This document shows positions 23,381 through 35,455 of a DNA stretch of 64,000 nt, one piece after another (the stretch's first letter is position 1; the number at the start of each line of letters is the position of its first letter). This DNA is from Heterobilharzia americana. Its lineage: Eukaryota > Platyhelminthes > Trematoda > Strigeidida > Schistosomatidae. The position numbers and the translations under genes are program-made. The notes under the pieces are model-generated. The model was given only the letters and a program-made list of their open reading frames with translations, made no database searches and was not told the origin of the DNA. The stretch is taken from assembly GCA_944470555.2 (NCBI GenBank), contig OX104132.1, forward strand, positions 19,229,755 through 19,293,754, given 5' to 3'.

Positions 23381-24634
23381 TTACTACTATTATTATCTGT
23401 CCCTTGAGTTCTTAGTGGAATATAGGGATTCAGTAGCACGCCTCCATTGCACTATGTTCTCTACAGTCTTTTCAACCTGACAACACCACTGCCCACAACC
23501 TTTCATTTCTTCCTCACATGATCTCCCCCATGTCACCCACCCTCACCTCGGACGCCCAACTCGTCGTTTCCCCTTTGCATCCCACTCAAGGGCATGGCCT
23601 GAAGCGAGATTTCTCCTAACGGTTTCCTCAGTGTACGCCGATCCATCTCCACTCTCTTCTGCATATCTGTTGAGCGATGGGTTCCTGGTTGGTTGGTTGC
23701 ATGCCAGCCACCCAGCCAGAGTTCCTTGTTGCTTATTCTTATCATTCTGGACATGCATATGATCTTCAGTGTCAGTATCGAGTGAGCGTAGGCGGCAGCT
23801 GTTGATGAATGTCTGTAGTTTGTTGGAAATGCTTTTCGTAACGCGCCGTCAAGCCTCTCAACCATCATATAGAAGCACTGACTTGACTGAATTGGTGTTG
23901 AAAATTCGGCTCTTGTTCTTTGTGCTGAGCAGAGTGCAGTAGATCTCCACACTGATTTCAGATTAATGCGGGAAGGCCTGTCTTGCTGTCTTTCCGATCC
24001 TGTCTGCTCTGACATCCTCATCTGTGCCTGTGCTGCCTGTAGTTGAAACGATGCTGCCTGCCTAGCCTAGGTAGGTGACAGAGACTACTTCCTTTAGGTT
24101 TCTCCCGTTGATGGTGATTGGTGCTTGTTGTTGTTGTTGGTGGTGGTGGTGGTGGGGTTGGTTAGGTATCTTCATCACCTCCGTCTTCCCTACATCTACT
24201 TGGAGTCCCGTTTTCGCTGCCTCGCCTCTTGTGTCAACTTGTTAGATTTTGCCTGTAGATGTTCGAGTCTGTGCAACACTAGACATATGAGTCATCATCG
24301 TTGGTGAAATCCAAATCTTCTAGGATCTTTTCATCGACCGAACAGCGTATCCCATCTTCTCGCACCCCACTGTTTGTTGCATGATCCAGTCCAGTTGACC
24401 ACAATCGGGAAGATCATGGGTGATAGTAGACAGCCTTATCTTACTTCCGTCTTAACTTCGAAGGCGTATTTGAGCTTTCCATTGTGGATGACTTGGTATG
24501 TGGCGTCTTCATATAACTGTTGAATGAGATTGATAAAGATTTGTGACACTTAAACCGTGGTGTTGAAGCAGCTGCCTGCCAAATTACTTCTCGGTGGACG
24601 CTATCGAAGGTCTTTTCAAAGTCGATGAATTTGT
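23381..24634 (-). mobile_element. RTE-like retrotransposon copy A3, 5'-truncated
   Basis: This is the minus-strand counterpart of A1 and shares its private features: the CTAGGCTAGGCAGGCAGC duplication, the (CAC)n(CAA)n linker and a LDFTNDDD-type catalytic box. The longest open piece (23533-24021) covers the C-terminal half. Its 5' truncation is at about 24634, just upstream of the FIDFEKTFDSV codons, whereas A1 continues further. This points to a separate insertion and not a simple inversion. The 3' end carries only a short degenerate tail at 23381-23400. Confidence 0.85.
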
Positions 24635-24896
24635 GGTAGAAAGTTGACTTTATATAATGACTGAGATTCAATGTTTTCGTTTATTTCATGTAGGAATAAA
24701 AACTTTAGCAGGAACAGTTCTGTTCTCGGTGATATCATTCTCTACAGCTGTACAGTCCCATTTAAATATAGTTATTAGGCATAAGAAATGTCAGTATTTA
24801 TTTTCACCAGTAAATGATAATAGTTTATGGCCATGAAAATAATATCGGAACAGAAACTACGTAAAAAATATGTAAGTATTTCATAAATTGAATAAA

Positions 24897-25065
24897 TGTG
24901 ACTCAGTGGTAAAGTGCTGGCCGCGGTCGTAGGTTTGATCCCTTACGGGGTCATAACTGCACACTGCTAAGAAATCCCAGATTGGGAAGAAACAGCTGTC
25001 AAGTGCTACTAGGTTTTCAGTTCCTCTTCACCTGATGTCGGTCCATGATGAATACCAACCTGAAG
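24897..25065 (+). repeat. Family-B SINE without head, decayed hammerhead
   Basis: Box-A-like GACTCAGTGGTAAAGTGCTGG and box-B-like AGGTTTGATCCC are visible. The ribozyme block (ACACTGCTAAGAAATCCCAG, GAAACAGCTGTC) has a mutated core. The tail CACCTGATGTCGGTCCATGA follows. Confidence 0.65.
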
Positions 25066-25389
25066 TTAATAAATATGAGTTGAAATTGAGAAGTAAAATT
25101 TCTCAACAAAGTCAGTAGACAGTTTTCAGTGGCCAAAGGGTTGAGAAATTAGTAACTAAGCTAAATGAAAATAATTCATGTAGCAATAATATGAAAATTA
25201 AAAGATTACAAAGGCTCAGGGATTTGAAAGTTTACGAACTGAGTAGTGAATAAGGAAAGCAAGTGGCAAAGTTGCTTCTCAATACACAACAACGGTTTCC
25301 ATCGCTGTATTGCCACAGCCTCAGCAATTCAAAGTAAACGCTTCTTCATACCCTTCCGAAAATTACGTTACATTTTGCAGACTAGTTAA

Positions 25390-25830
25390 AAATTAATCTT
25401 CTGGATCTGTGGACGTAATGTCAACCAAATGTTGTGACATGGAGCTGTTAATTGAACTGCGTTCACCTTTACTAAACCATGTTGAGAGGCATCGGTTTCG
25501 ACGTACGATCTCTGTACTTAACTCCACAGGAGCAGGTGAACTGATATCTACACGCTGAAGTGGTGACAGTTTGTCCTTCGTATACGTGTTCATCACTGAG
25601 TGATTAGTATAGGTGGTTTGATAGAATGTTATTTTGGCAGTCTTCACTAGTCTATCCTTTATTACCTCATCTGCTTCATTGTCATTGAATTCCAACCTCA
25701 AAATAAACTTCATCTTCTCCATAGTGACAAGAAACTGATGTGTAATATTCTGATGTAATAATGATTGAAAAATAATATTTTTCTTAGCTTCATATAACTG
25801 CAAATACTGATGAATAGTTTCATACTGTAA
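25390..25830 (-). pseudogene. Penelope-like element protein fragment
   Basis: A 136-codon minus frame carries LRLEFNDNEADEVIKDRLVKT, a spacer, TKDKLSPL, and then WFSKGERSSINSSMSQHLVDI. This is the order seen between the RT and the end of the GIY-YIG region in PLEs (F..N.A...IK.RL, KDKLP, W...G.R...NSSI..HLV). The CxC..YIG core expected between the two blocks is missing, so the piece is internally deleted. It is a fragment of a dead element, and the protein family is inferred from motif memory. Confidence 0.55.
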
Positions 25831-27569
25831 ACCATTTTATTTGTTGTACAACTGTGGAGAAACTCCAAAATGATATCATATTTGTCTTCTCAAGGTCTTA
25901 ATTATATTTATGACTATCAATTGTATTGCTTTCATTCTTCATTAAATTTCACCTATTTCCTTCATCTTCCTAAGTGTAAATTCTTGTTTTGTTTTTAACA
26001 ATAATTTACAGCTGATGGGAATTTATGAGATAAAAACTTGATCTCTAAAACGGACTGAAATCACCAGGAGAACAGTTGAAAATCAAGAAGTAGTCAACAG
26101 CTGTTTCGTTTCAATTCACAACTGTTTAACAGTGTACACCAAAACCATGAAGAAACAACTGTTTACTTCTTTTAGGAGTTTCCAACAGTTCTTTGACTGA
26201 AGTCAACGTATAATAAAGGCTTCTTTCAAAATCAATCGATCCTCAACAAATTTCTCAATCAAATGTATATGACTTTTTTGCCTTGCATTGTTCTTGATTG
26301 TCAAGAGAATCTTTTACTCGAGTATGCTATTCGTAAGCTTAATAACAGTAAATAATTGTTTCGATGAAACTAACTTTTTGAACAGAACGGTATATAAATG
26401 TTTTTAGTTGGAATGCTTTTCACAAACGCGTCAACTTCAAAGTAAATTTTTCCGTAGCTAAACATCAAATACAGAATTAATCTGGAAAACCTCAGGATGT
26501 CACATTCTGTCCCTCATACAACAATATAACCAGACCTCTTTTGTCTACTTCTGTACAAGTAACCAATAAGTCAGTATGGTGAAATCTCTCACTCTCCAAT
26601 TTGAACTTTGGAAAATGCTTTTTGAGATTACTTTCTCACTCCCGATATGGTTGACTCCCTAGATCACTTTTTATACTGCTGAAGAGTCCTGAACTCAGAT
26701 AAATAAAATGACCAGTACTGTATGGATCTTAGCGATTAACTGGTTCATAATAGTGCTCACTTGTACTAGTAGGAAACTAAATTCAGTGAGTAGCATAACG
26801 CCTTCATAAACGTCTATGGCTGAACTGAAATCTTTTTGGAACACTGACCTTAAATACTAATGTGTTACTCTTCTGTCCAGTACTGGAAAGAATATTGCTA
26901 GCCTAGACCAGTGGAGTCTCACAAAAGAAACCAATACTTACCCAAAACTAACATGTCTTCAGTAAGTAAAGCCAGCATTCAAGGATACATTTAAATTTAT
27001 GAGTAACTCACAGTTAATCTGTAGATAACCAAAATTTTATCAAATCTGCCAATAATATTTTCCTTCTAAGGAAACCGATTTATGTAATCCAGCAATTCAC
27101 TAAGTAGACTGCAGTTTGACGAATAATAACAATAAACAAACAATAAATCAAAGCTAACATCCAGTTTTCGATACAGAATGAATGAAAGCACTTTGAATCA
27201 GGTTCATCTAATCCGGTTGAACAGTTGCACAGTTTCTATATTAGAAATTTTCCAGTTATATTGTCTTGTATTAAAGAAAATTAATACCAATTTCTCATCA
27301 TTCACTTCAAAAAAATAACCTCAAGAGCAGTGGACAAAGTTTCACAAATTAACTTTAGGCTACTCGTAAGTAGTGTAAATAGAAAAACCAAATTAATCAA
27401 ATGAGTTAACATGTATAAAATCTTTAAAAAATAATTCATAAGACTATTCGTTAGGAAAGTTTAATTAGTGTGCACGTTGCATGATAAAAAAATATCTACA
27501 CAGTTCACAAAATTATGATCCTTTTGTACTTGCGAGTCAGTATAACATTGCGGAAATGACAGTTATGCA
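25831..27569. other. Non-coding stretch with a family-B scrap
   Basis: A weak family-B hammerhead scrap lies near 26667-26730 (TACTGCTGAAGAGTCCTGAA). No gene was recognised. Confidence 0.3.
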
Positions 27570-27612
<43 letters not shown>

Positions 27613-28113
27613 GTCCCTTGGGTTCCTAGTGGAACATAGGGCTTCACTAGCACGTCTCCAGTGAACTCTGTTCTCCGAAATCTTTTGAACCTGGCTCCAC
27701 GACTCCCCACAAGCTCTCATTTCCTCCTCACACCATCTCCTCCATGTCACCCTCACCTCCCACGCCCAACTCGTCACTTCCCATGGGGGTTCCACTCGAG
27801 CAACTGGCCTGACGCGTGATGTCCCCCGTCGGCCTTCTCACTGTATGCCCAATCCATCTCCACTTCCTTCCACTGCATATTTGTTGTGTGATAGGTTCTT
27901 GGTTGGTTCATTGCCCGGCAAGAATTCCTTGTCGCTTATTCTTTCTGGCTATGCCATCTGATCTTCAGTAGCGAGACAGCATAAGCAGTTGTTGATGAAT
28001 GTCTGTAGTTTATTGGAAATGCCTTTCGTGACGCGCCAAGTCTCTGAACCATACAGGAGCACCGACTTGAAGTTAATGTTGAAAATCCGGATCTTGTTCC
28101 GCATGCTGAGTGC
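27570..28113 (-). mobile_element. RTE-like retrotransposon copy A4, short 3' fragment
   Basis: The (ATT)n tract at 27570-27611 is the element's 3' tail read on the opposite strand, followed by AGTCCCTTGGGTTCCTAGTG. Only the last ~500 bp is present (ILNIN.KSVLLYGSETWRVTK, KLQTFINNCLCCLATED, TWRRWCEEEMRACG blocks). It belongs to the A2/A5 subfamily by its GCAACTGGCCTGACGCGTGA segment. The truncation point is near 28113. Confidence 0.85.
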
Positions 28114-28867
28114 AATAAATTTGTCAAAAATATTTGACAGTGTGAATCGGTAGCTCCGATAAAAAACCCAGCTACGTAGTCCTGAATCTATCTTACTATT
28201 AAAGCTCCTAACCTTCTTGGATGCTAGATATTTACTCATCTTGTGATTTACCCATGGTTTCCTGGGGTTTTTTTCAACTAGTTTGCCCTAGTTACTTATT
28301 CATAGTTTCATGTATCTTCAGATATCTCACGTAATCTTCATTTCCTTGAGCTCAGCCTGAAAAGAATAGTAATTTTTTAAACCATGTAAATGTTCTTTGC
28401 CGTTATCTGTGGACACTAGTTAAAATTCAGTGCGAATGTTAAGTTTTTCACAATATGAAAGCGTTAGCAGCTAACATGTTCCTGAAATCTTCTTTTCATG
28501 ACTTAAAGAACACATTTACATAAGATTCTTCTTCACCTCTCTTACCAACTTCTTGTTTAACTTTAACGAGCAACTGGTCGAATCTGCAGGGCACAGCTGT
28601 TATCATTACTGAAATTTGTAACGTATTCCTAGATTGAATCTCTTTTTCAGCCAATCACTTTCCCGTTCTTCCCTGATTGGTTAACTTGATTTCCCAATCA
28701 AGCATAAGACACTGGCACGGCTGCAGGCAGTCGATTCATTACTTAGTTGCTTATATTCTTATAACATGTGATAAAAAAGCACAAATATGTTACCAATATT
28801 TTATATTTTAAATATTTACTACTCTCTTCAAAAATGTTTACTCACTAGTTCCTATTCAATAAATCAG
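28114..28867. other. Intron-like sequence upstream of the unc-5 exon
   Basis: No coding content. The last 70 bases are pyrimidine-rich (CTACTCTCTTC at 28819; TTTACTCACTAGTTCC at 28836) and end in CAATAAATCAG, a plausible splice acceptor. Confidence 0.45.
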
Positions 28868-29447
28868 TTAAATGAAGAAAATTTAAACTTATCTTTATTC
28901 GAACGTTTGATTACAGGTGATGAATCAGTCATGGAGTTACACAATGACATTCTTCACTTGAAAACACCTTCTACAAACTTTAATCTAAAAGCCTACGAAT
29001 CTATATCAGAAGAGGAAGTACAGTATCCAGATATACCACAATATATTATACAACCACCACAAATACTTTACACATCAAAATGGCAGCCAGCATTAGTTCA
29101 GTGTGTAGCTGAACCAGTTATCTTATTGTATATAGTCTGTGTAACTAATCCAACCAACTCGAATGCACGATATGATTATGGGACTGAAAACGTTGGATCG
29201 CCAGTTTATCAAGCCAATCAAAAATTCAAACATCATGGAGAGTTAACAGATTTAAATTTAACTCAAAATTCAACTGTCAATAATAATAATAAACAAAATC
29301 GTAAAATGGCTATTCGTCTAATTGATGAAAATACTGTTGAAGAATGGTTTGGTGATTACTGGTGTCAATGTGAAGCATGGAATAATATCTTAAGTTTAGG
29401 TGAACCACGTGTAAAAATCAGTAATCAAACGCATGTACGTATTGCAT
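28868..29447 (+). CDS. unc-5: Exon encoding Ig domain 1 of a netrin receptor UNC5 homologue
   Basis: UNC5 proteins are transmembrane netrin receptors in axon and cell guidance; their ectodomain is Ig-Ig-TSP1-TSP1. The exon encodes IPQYIIQPPQILYTSKWQPA, then Ig-type cysteines in VQCVAEP (29102) and YIVCVTN (29138), an Asn-rich insert, and VEEWFGDYWCQCEAWN (29336-29383). The last block matches the UNC5-specific VEE.FG..DYWCQC.AW signature with both extra cysteines. The exon ends HVRIA followed by the donor GTAAGT (29448), phase 1, the position where UNC5 Ig1 exons of other animals end. Two acceptors are possible: after CAG at 28867 (phase 0) or after ATTACAG at 28916 (phase 1, giving a symmetric 531-bp exon). 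The frame opens at 28787 and stops at 29473 inside the intron. Other exons were not found in the window. The family call is by motif. Confidence 0.85.
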
Positions 29448-29485
29448 GTAAGTCAGTTGTGTATTTTTTTTAATAAAAAACAAAG

Positions 29486-29489
<4 letters not shown>

Positions 29490-29519
<30 letters not shown>

Positions 29520-30747
29520 GTCCCTTGGGTTCCTAGTGGAACATAGGGCTTCACTAGCACGTCTCCAGTGAACTCTGTTCTCCGAAATCTTTTCAACCTG
29601 GCTCCACAACAGCCCACAAGCTCTCATTTCCTCCTCACACCATCTCCTCCATGTCACCCTCACCTCCCACGCCCAACTCGTCACTTCCCATGGGGGTTCC
29701 ACTCGAGCAACTGGCCTGACGCGTGATGTCCCCCGTCGGCCTTCTCACTGTATGCCCAATCCATCTCCACTTCCTTCCACTGCATATTTGTTGGGTGGTA
29801 GGTTCTTGGTTGGTTCATTGCCCGGCAAGAATTCCTTGTCGCTTATTCTTTCTGGCTATGCCATCTGAACTTCAGTAGTGAGCATAAGCAGTTGTTGATG
29901 AATATCTGTAGTTTATTGGAAATCCCTTTCGTAACGCACCAAGTCTCTGAACAATACAGAAACACTGACTTGACTGAATTGGTGTTGAAAATCCGGATCT
30001 TGTTCCACATGCTGAGTGCAGAAGATCTCCACGATGGTTTCAGGCTAATGAACGCCTGTCTTACTGTCTTTCCGATTCTGACTTTGACATCCTCGTCTGT
30101 GCCACCACCGCCTGTATTTGAAACAGTGCTTCCTAGATAGGTGAAGGAGGTTACTTCCTTTGATGGTGATTGGAGTTTGTTGTTGTTGTTGGAGTTGTTG
30201 GTGAGGTATCTTCATCACCTCTACCTCTGTCTTCTCAATATTCACCTGAAGTCCCGTCTCCCCTCGCTGCTCTGCCCTGCCTCTTCTGCCAGCTTGTTAG
30301 TTTTCACCTGTAGATCTTCAAGTTTATTTGACATCAGACACAAGTCATCATTGGCGAAACCCAAATCTTCTAGGTTCTTTTCCGCAGTCCAGCCAGCATA
30401 TCCCCCTCTTCTCGCTCCCCACTGTTTGCTGTATGATCCAGTCCAGTCGACCACAATCAGGAATATCATGGGTGATGGCAGGTGGCAGCCTTGTTTCACT
30501 CCTGTCTCCACTTCACTTCAAAAGCATCACTGAGCTGAGCTTCCCATTGTGAATTACTTGGCTGGCATGTGTCGTCTTCATATAGTTGTTGAATGAGGCT
30601 GATAAAGGTTTGCGGTATTGCGTAGTATTGAAGCAGTTTCCAAATTACCTCTCGGTCGACGCTGTCAAAGGCCTTCTCAAAGTCGATGAAGTTGAGGTAG
30701 AGAGCTGATTGCCATTCTATGCTCTGTTCTATGATGATGTGAAAAAG
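29490..30747 (-). mobile_element. RTE-like retrotransposon copy A5 in the unc-5 intron
   Basis: This minus-strand copy starts with the (ATT)n tail at 29487-29519, which lies about 40 bp downstream of the unc-5 splice donor. It carries FIDFEKAFDSVDREVIWKLL, YEDDTCQPSNSQWEAQ, LGFANDDLCLMSNKLEDL and the C-terminal WRRWCEEEMRACG block. It is flanked by CAAAGATTA at 29481-29489 and 30748-30756, extended by A-runs, which is a convincing target-site duplication. It shares private frameshift insertions with A2. It is 5'-truncated just upstream of the RT motif-A region and non-coding overall. Confidence 0.9.
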
Positions 30748-30756
30748 CAAAGATTA

Positions 30757-32340
30757 CTTTACTCTTATTGGTTAATACTCTTACGATTTTCTGTTGTTTT
30801 ATAATACTCGACCAGATTTCAAGTGATTAATGGCGGATTCTGGTTCAAGTAGGAATACCAACACCCACTGAGGTATTTTTATAAAAACATTCTAAACGTT
30901 CGTGTAACATTCAAAAATACTTAACTTCTGTATGGAGTGACTGAGTTCTGAGGATGTCACCAAACCTGATCATAAAATATCCATGACAAAATTACAATGC
31001 TAAGAGAACACAAACTACCATCATACTTACTCATCATTAGATATAAATCTTTTCCATCACAGAACTCATCGCTAGCAAATGTCCGTAAAATCGGTTCAGT
31101 ATTGCTTTATTTGTCACTGAGTTGATTCAAGTTGATAAACTAACCAATAAATAATTGACTATCAAGAGGACAGAACCCTTGATGATCTTTGTGCATGTGT
31201 TTTTGAGCGGTAAACTTTGCTCTTATTGTCAACTATTAAATAGTTCTGTATCACTGTTCTATATCAGATAAACTCATTCAACATGATGTTATTCTCCACC
31301 ACAGTGTCAAAGTTTTACGCTGACATCCATTTGTTCAGTTTGGTTTCATATGACTCCAGATGTAGTAAAAGTCACTATAGACGACTGCGTCAACCACATC
31401 TGCGATACCTTTTACAGATAGTAAAGAGGGCCTAGTTTATTATAAATCATAAATCAGGGATTACAGATATGGCGTGAATGATTTTCAGTAGTGAATGCAT
31501 TTGGCTATTCGGCATTGTGTTATACATCTTTACCCTCATATTTTTCAACCTTATCGGAAAATACTACATAGTTCTTCCGTTATTTTCAGCGTCTTCTCTG
31601 TGACTTGCAATGTTTTAAACAATTTAAGACTTTTGTTTGGTGCTATCCATGTTGCACTTAACAGATAGTTAAAAATATACGTATATTTTTAAAGCAAAGA
31701 AACTGCTTCTTTAAAATTATTACCAAAACATCGTAACTATAGCTACAGATATACTTTCAAGTGAACTTAAACAATGAGAGTTACGAACGAAATGCTACAT
31801 GTTCAATAGTCATCATAGTAAACTAGTGTAAAAAATACCTTTTTCGTAATAATTAAAATTGTTAAAGCAAATTTTAAACCTAAATTTGAAGAGGAAGTTA
31901 GTTAAAGTATCCGTTTGACATAAAATCAAAATAAACATTGAACCTTTAAATATTGAACATCTATTTACTGTCTTATAAATTAGAGCTAAATATTTATCAT
32001 TATTGTTGATCATCATTACAGGCTTTCAGGTTGAGTAATTAATATCCTAAATTCCAAATTAATTAATTAATTCGAAAGGTAATTAGTCCTATTGTGATGA
32101 TGATGCTGTTTGATTTGTTGTCAAGCTGTATTCAACATGTTGAAAAACGAAAAACTGAGATTTATTTCTGAAGTGACTCCATCAGCTATATTTTGAATGA
32201 ACTAAAAAAAGTCATAGTTGATGGAGTTAGATGAAATATCCTACGAAGATCAGATAATCATCATGACTAATAAAGACATCACACACTGACTAATGACATA
32301 ATCTCTCAAAGAGAGCTCTACCACCCTACTAAGTAGGATA
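30757..32340. other. Intron-like AT-rich stretch
   Basis: Nothing firm was recognised. Confidence 0.3.
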
Positions 32341-32960
32341 CTTTATATGAATCTAAATTTCAAAGGTTATTCTGCCGGTAAAACTCTAAAGAGAAGGATA
32401 TTAAACCCTCTACGGATAACGCTGAGACCAATATTCTCCTGTCACCCAATGATTCTCAACAACACGAACAACAAACTTTCGCATGTGATCACTTCTGTTT
32501 GCGTATATCACTTCACCTGCACTTGTAGAGTTGGGTATATAGATCGTTCGATGCAACTGTTATCCTAAAAGAGTTCAGGAGCACTATCCTGTATGGTTAC
32601 AAAAAGGTAACAGTGGAGCTAACATGTCTAAACACGACGTACTCTGTCTCAAGAACCTCGTTGTCCAAAGTCTTTAATAAGGTAAGAAGAAACCTTCTAA
32701 AGTCTGTATGTCTTCGTATTCTCTGCAAAGACAAAGTTCTTACCGTCCATAAGGATAAACCTGAACCTTGTACGCTCAACCCCTCCCACTTTCAGTCTTT
32801 GAAATCACCTCTTTCTTTCTACACTGTTCACTTCTTACGTAATTCACCATCCATTCTTGTTTCTATGGCCTTTCTGACTACACTTCAGTTTCTGAATACT
32901 TTTTCATCCTACGAAATTTCTTATCCAAACCTAGTGATCTTTGTACAACTCTAATCATAT
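32341..32960 (+). pseudogene. Penelope-like element 3' coding remnant (GIY-YIG region)
   Basis: Successive plus frames give NKLSHVITSVCVYHFTCTCR followed by VGYIDRS. This is the Y.F.C.CG..YIGR signature of the PLE-linked GIY-YIG endonuclease, with the second glycine of YIG changed to D. After several stops come pieces resembling the conserved tail. The reverse transcriptase part is absent. The copy is multiply frameshifted and cannot encode an active nuclease. Confidence 0.6.
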
Positions 32961-33783
32961 TCTGATTGATATTCACTACTCATCACAATTTTTGATTTGA
33001 ATGACACCTCATGTATTGATACTAATTTTTTTGCTATGCTTGATACACCACTTTTAATCTTCAAATCTTAACACAAGAAAAATGCATAAATTTGCGACTT
33101 CACAGTTTTGAGAATGAGATCGCCGAGAAGATACTCTTTGTTGAAATGTTTGTTCTCCTTTCAGACAATTTATTCACACAAATCTCTAAATATGGCACTG
33201 ACTGACATGTGTATCTCGTTTTTTAAACAAAATAAAGCATCAGTCTTCCACTTCGTTAACGACTGATATTTGGAGGGAACTTAGGTTTACAAGTTCCTAG
33301 CTCGTAATCAAGTGCTGAATCACTTAACCAGATGGTCACATAGAAAACTAGATATGTATAGTTTTGTTAGTAATTAGTACAAAATAAGGCCAAATCAGTT
33401 CATACTTAAGGAAGATTTAGATGCAGCGCGAATGGTTGAACGATAACATATCTAACTACAAACTCGAATCACTGAAGAAATTCCAATTTCCTCCAGGTGG
33501 TAAATGCTCTAAAAATCAAGAGGTCTCAGAGAAAAGCTTCCAGAAAACTCCTTGCAGCTCTCGAACATCGAGCTAACACTCTTATCCGTAACTCTGTTCT
33601 CTTTGTTATTTGCTGTAAAATACAATTTAATCGTTTTAAATTACTAACCATTTGAATCTAACTCAGCATCTTAGTTGACATGCTTCATACCATAGGTGAG
33701 TGCAGACATCCTTTCGTAATTGGGCTGTATACAGAAAAAATAATTTCCTTGTGGATCTTTGGTGTGCGAACCGACTAGTTGAT

Positions 33784-33816
<33 letters not shown>

Positions 33817-34635
33817 TTAAAACGAAGGGATCAAGGTGACTGAAGGATTAAATAGGTTGCATCCATTTTTAATCACACCTGGCAGTATTGCTTCCATTAT
33901 TTAAAAAAGAGGATCTCTGAGAAATCTCTAGCAGATATTAGCTAACAGGATGTTCGATATCTGAGCTTTCTGACATAACAGTAAAAAGTTAATTCTCAAA
34001 GTTTAGTCAACTGTTTCATTTATGAAATACTCATGTTACTTTCAGTCCTTCTGCACGGGTCCTGCACTTCAAACTGGAGTCCTCTCCACAGCAGCATATA
34101 AAGCAGTGAACAGAATGAGATGGCACTGAAGTCGACAAAGTGTATGGAAGGAAAGAAAAATGAATGAATGTCACCACTATGATCAATTTTAAGCCATACC
34201 ATCAAGTCTCCAACCATGAACTGAGATCGCCTCAAGGATTTCAGTCAGACGACCCACAGCTTCCTTTACGGCTTAGAACACCAGTCACAAACTTCATAGA
34301 CTGTCTACCCTTAGCTTTAATCCAGCCTACTTTGGTTGATATCACGTGTTGAGATTCATTAAGAAATGGTTTGTGCACATACGGATAAACTGGTTGCCAA
34401 TACTTTTTGCAATATATGTTCACTCCTTTGTGGGTCACCGTCATCCATATCCGTCTGTTTATTATACACAACTCTTAAAATGCACGATTTTGGCTCCAGT
34501 CACAACTCAACGTTAGATACCTCATTGTTGTCTATCTTAAACATTGTTTCAATAAATTCTTACACTTTATCAAATATTTTACAGATTGAGGTTAACTGAT
34601 TTTGGTGAATATTTAACTCCAGGTAGTTTTTATCT
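32961..34635. other. Non-coding stretch with a (CTGA)n tract
   Basis: About eight CTGA units with one variant lie at 33781-33817. Minus-strand open frames at 34020-34471 show no recognised domain. Confidence 0.35.
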
Positions 34636-34735
34636 CTGGTTGCCCCCATTCGGGAGCGTTGGGCAGCTAATTCGCGCCAGTTGGGGACTTCATTACAGTC
34701 AGCACCACAAGCCCACGAGGGATTGAACCAAGAAC
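34636..34735 (-). repeat. Rearranged family-B SINE scrap
   Basis: CGGGAGCGTTGGGCAGCTAA resembles the 3' side of the block at 45760, and the minus strand has a box-B-like GGTTCAATCCCTCG. Confidence 0.35.
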
Positions 34736-35164
34736 ACTCAAAACTCACAATAATCACATTCACACAATTGAATGGATTCCAAATATCTTGCTTCCTATTT
34801 CAGTCAATTCATTTAACAGATCAAGCGCCAATTAATGTCATGGGTGGACATACTCCCTACTTCTAACTTGACTAAGTGCTAACACGTTCACTGTGAGACC
34901 TGATGAACCTGAGGTTAGCCCTTGTGAGCTTGGCGATGCACTGCTAATGATTCCCAAATTATGTTGAAACAATTATGAAATGCTAACAAGTGCAAACACA
35001 GCTGTCTGATGGCTGATTTCCAACATCAAACATAATTTCAATGCATGACAATAGTGGAGAACATTGATCCCTATGAGAAAGCAGAAGTGTATTAGAACGT
35101 CTGTACTGCAGACTAACTGTAAAACAATGATGGATGTTGGGTGGCAGCAGAATTCAGAATGCAA

Positions 35165-35455
35165 GTTTCGTCCTATTTGGGACTCACGGGCAGGAATGCA
35201 CCTCCCTCTCAGCGGGCAGTGTCGTTATCATTAATATTCGAACCCAGTACCCATCAGTTCAAACGTTAGAGTGTTATCCACTAGGTCACTGAGTCCCAAT
35301 ACCCACTTCTTGTGCGACGAATATAGCTTCAGTTTCTTTGCTTGTATTATCCCGTCGTTGAATGGACTGAATTAATAGGTCTTTATTGGCATATGGGCTC
35401 CTGAGTGGATGCCTCGATATTGTCTGTGTTTTTAACTTTGATACTGATGATGGAT
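35165..35455 (-). repeat. Smα-type SINE, minus strand
   Basis: The plus strand shows GTTTCGTCCTATTTGGGACT at 35168, the complement of AGTCCCAAATAGGACGAAAC. The minus strand then has a changed core (CCGTGAG) and the tRNA-like GTGACCTAGTGGATAACACT with box B GGGTTCGAAT. The tail is CAATATCGAGGCATCCACTC. The stem III and cleavage side are missing. Confidence 0.7.
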
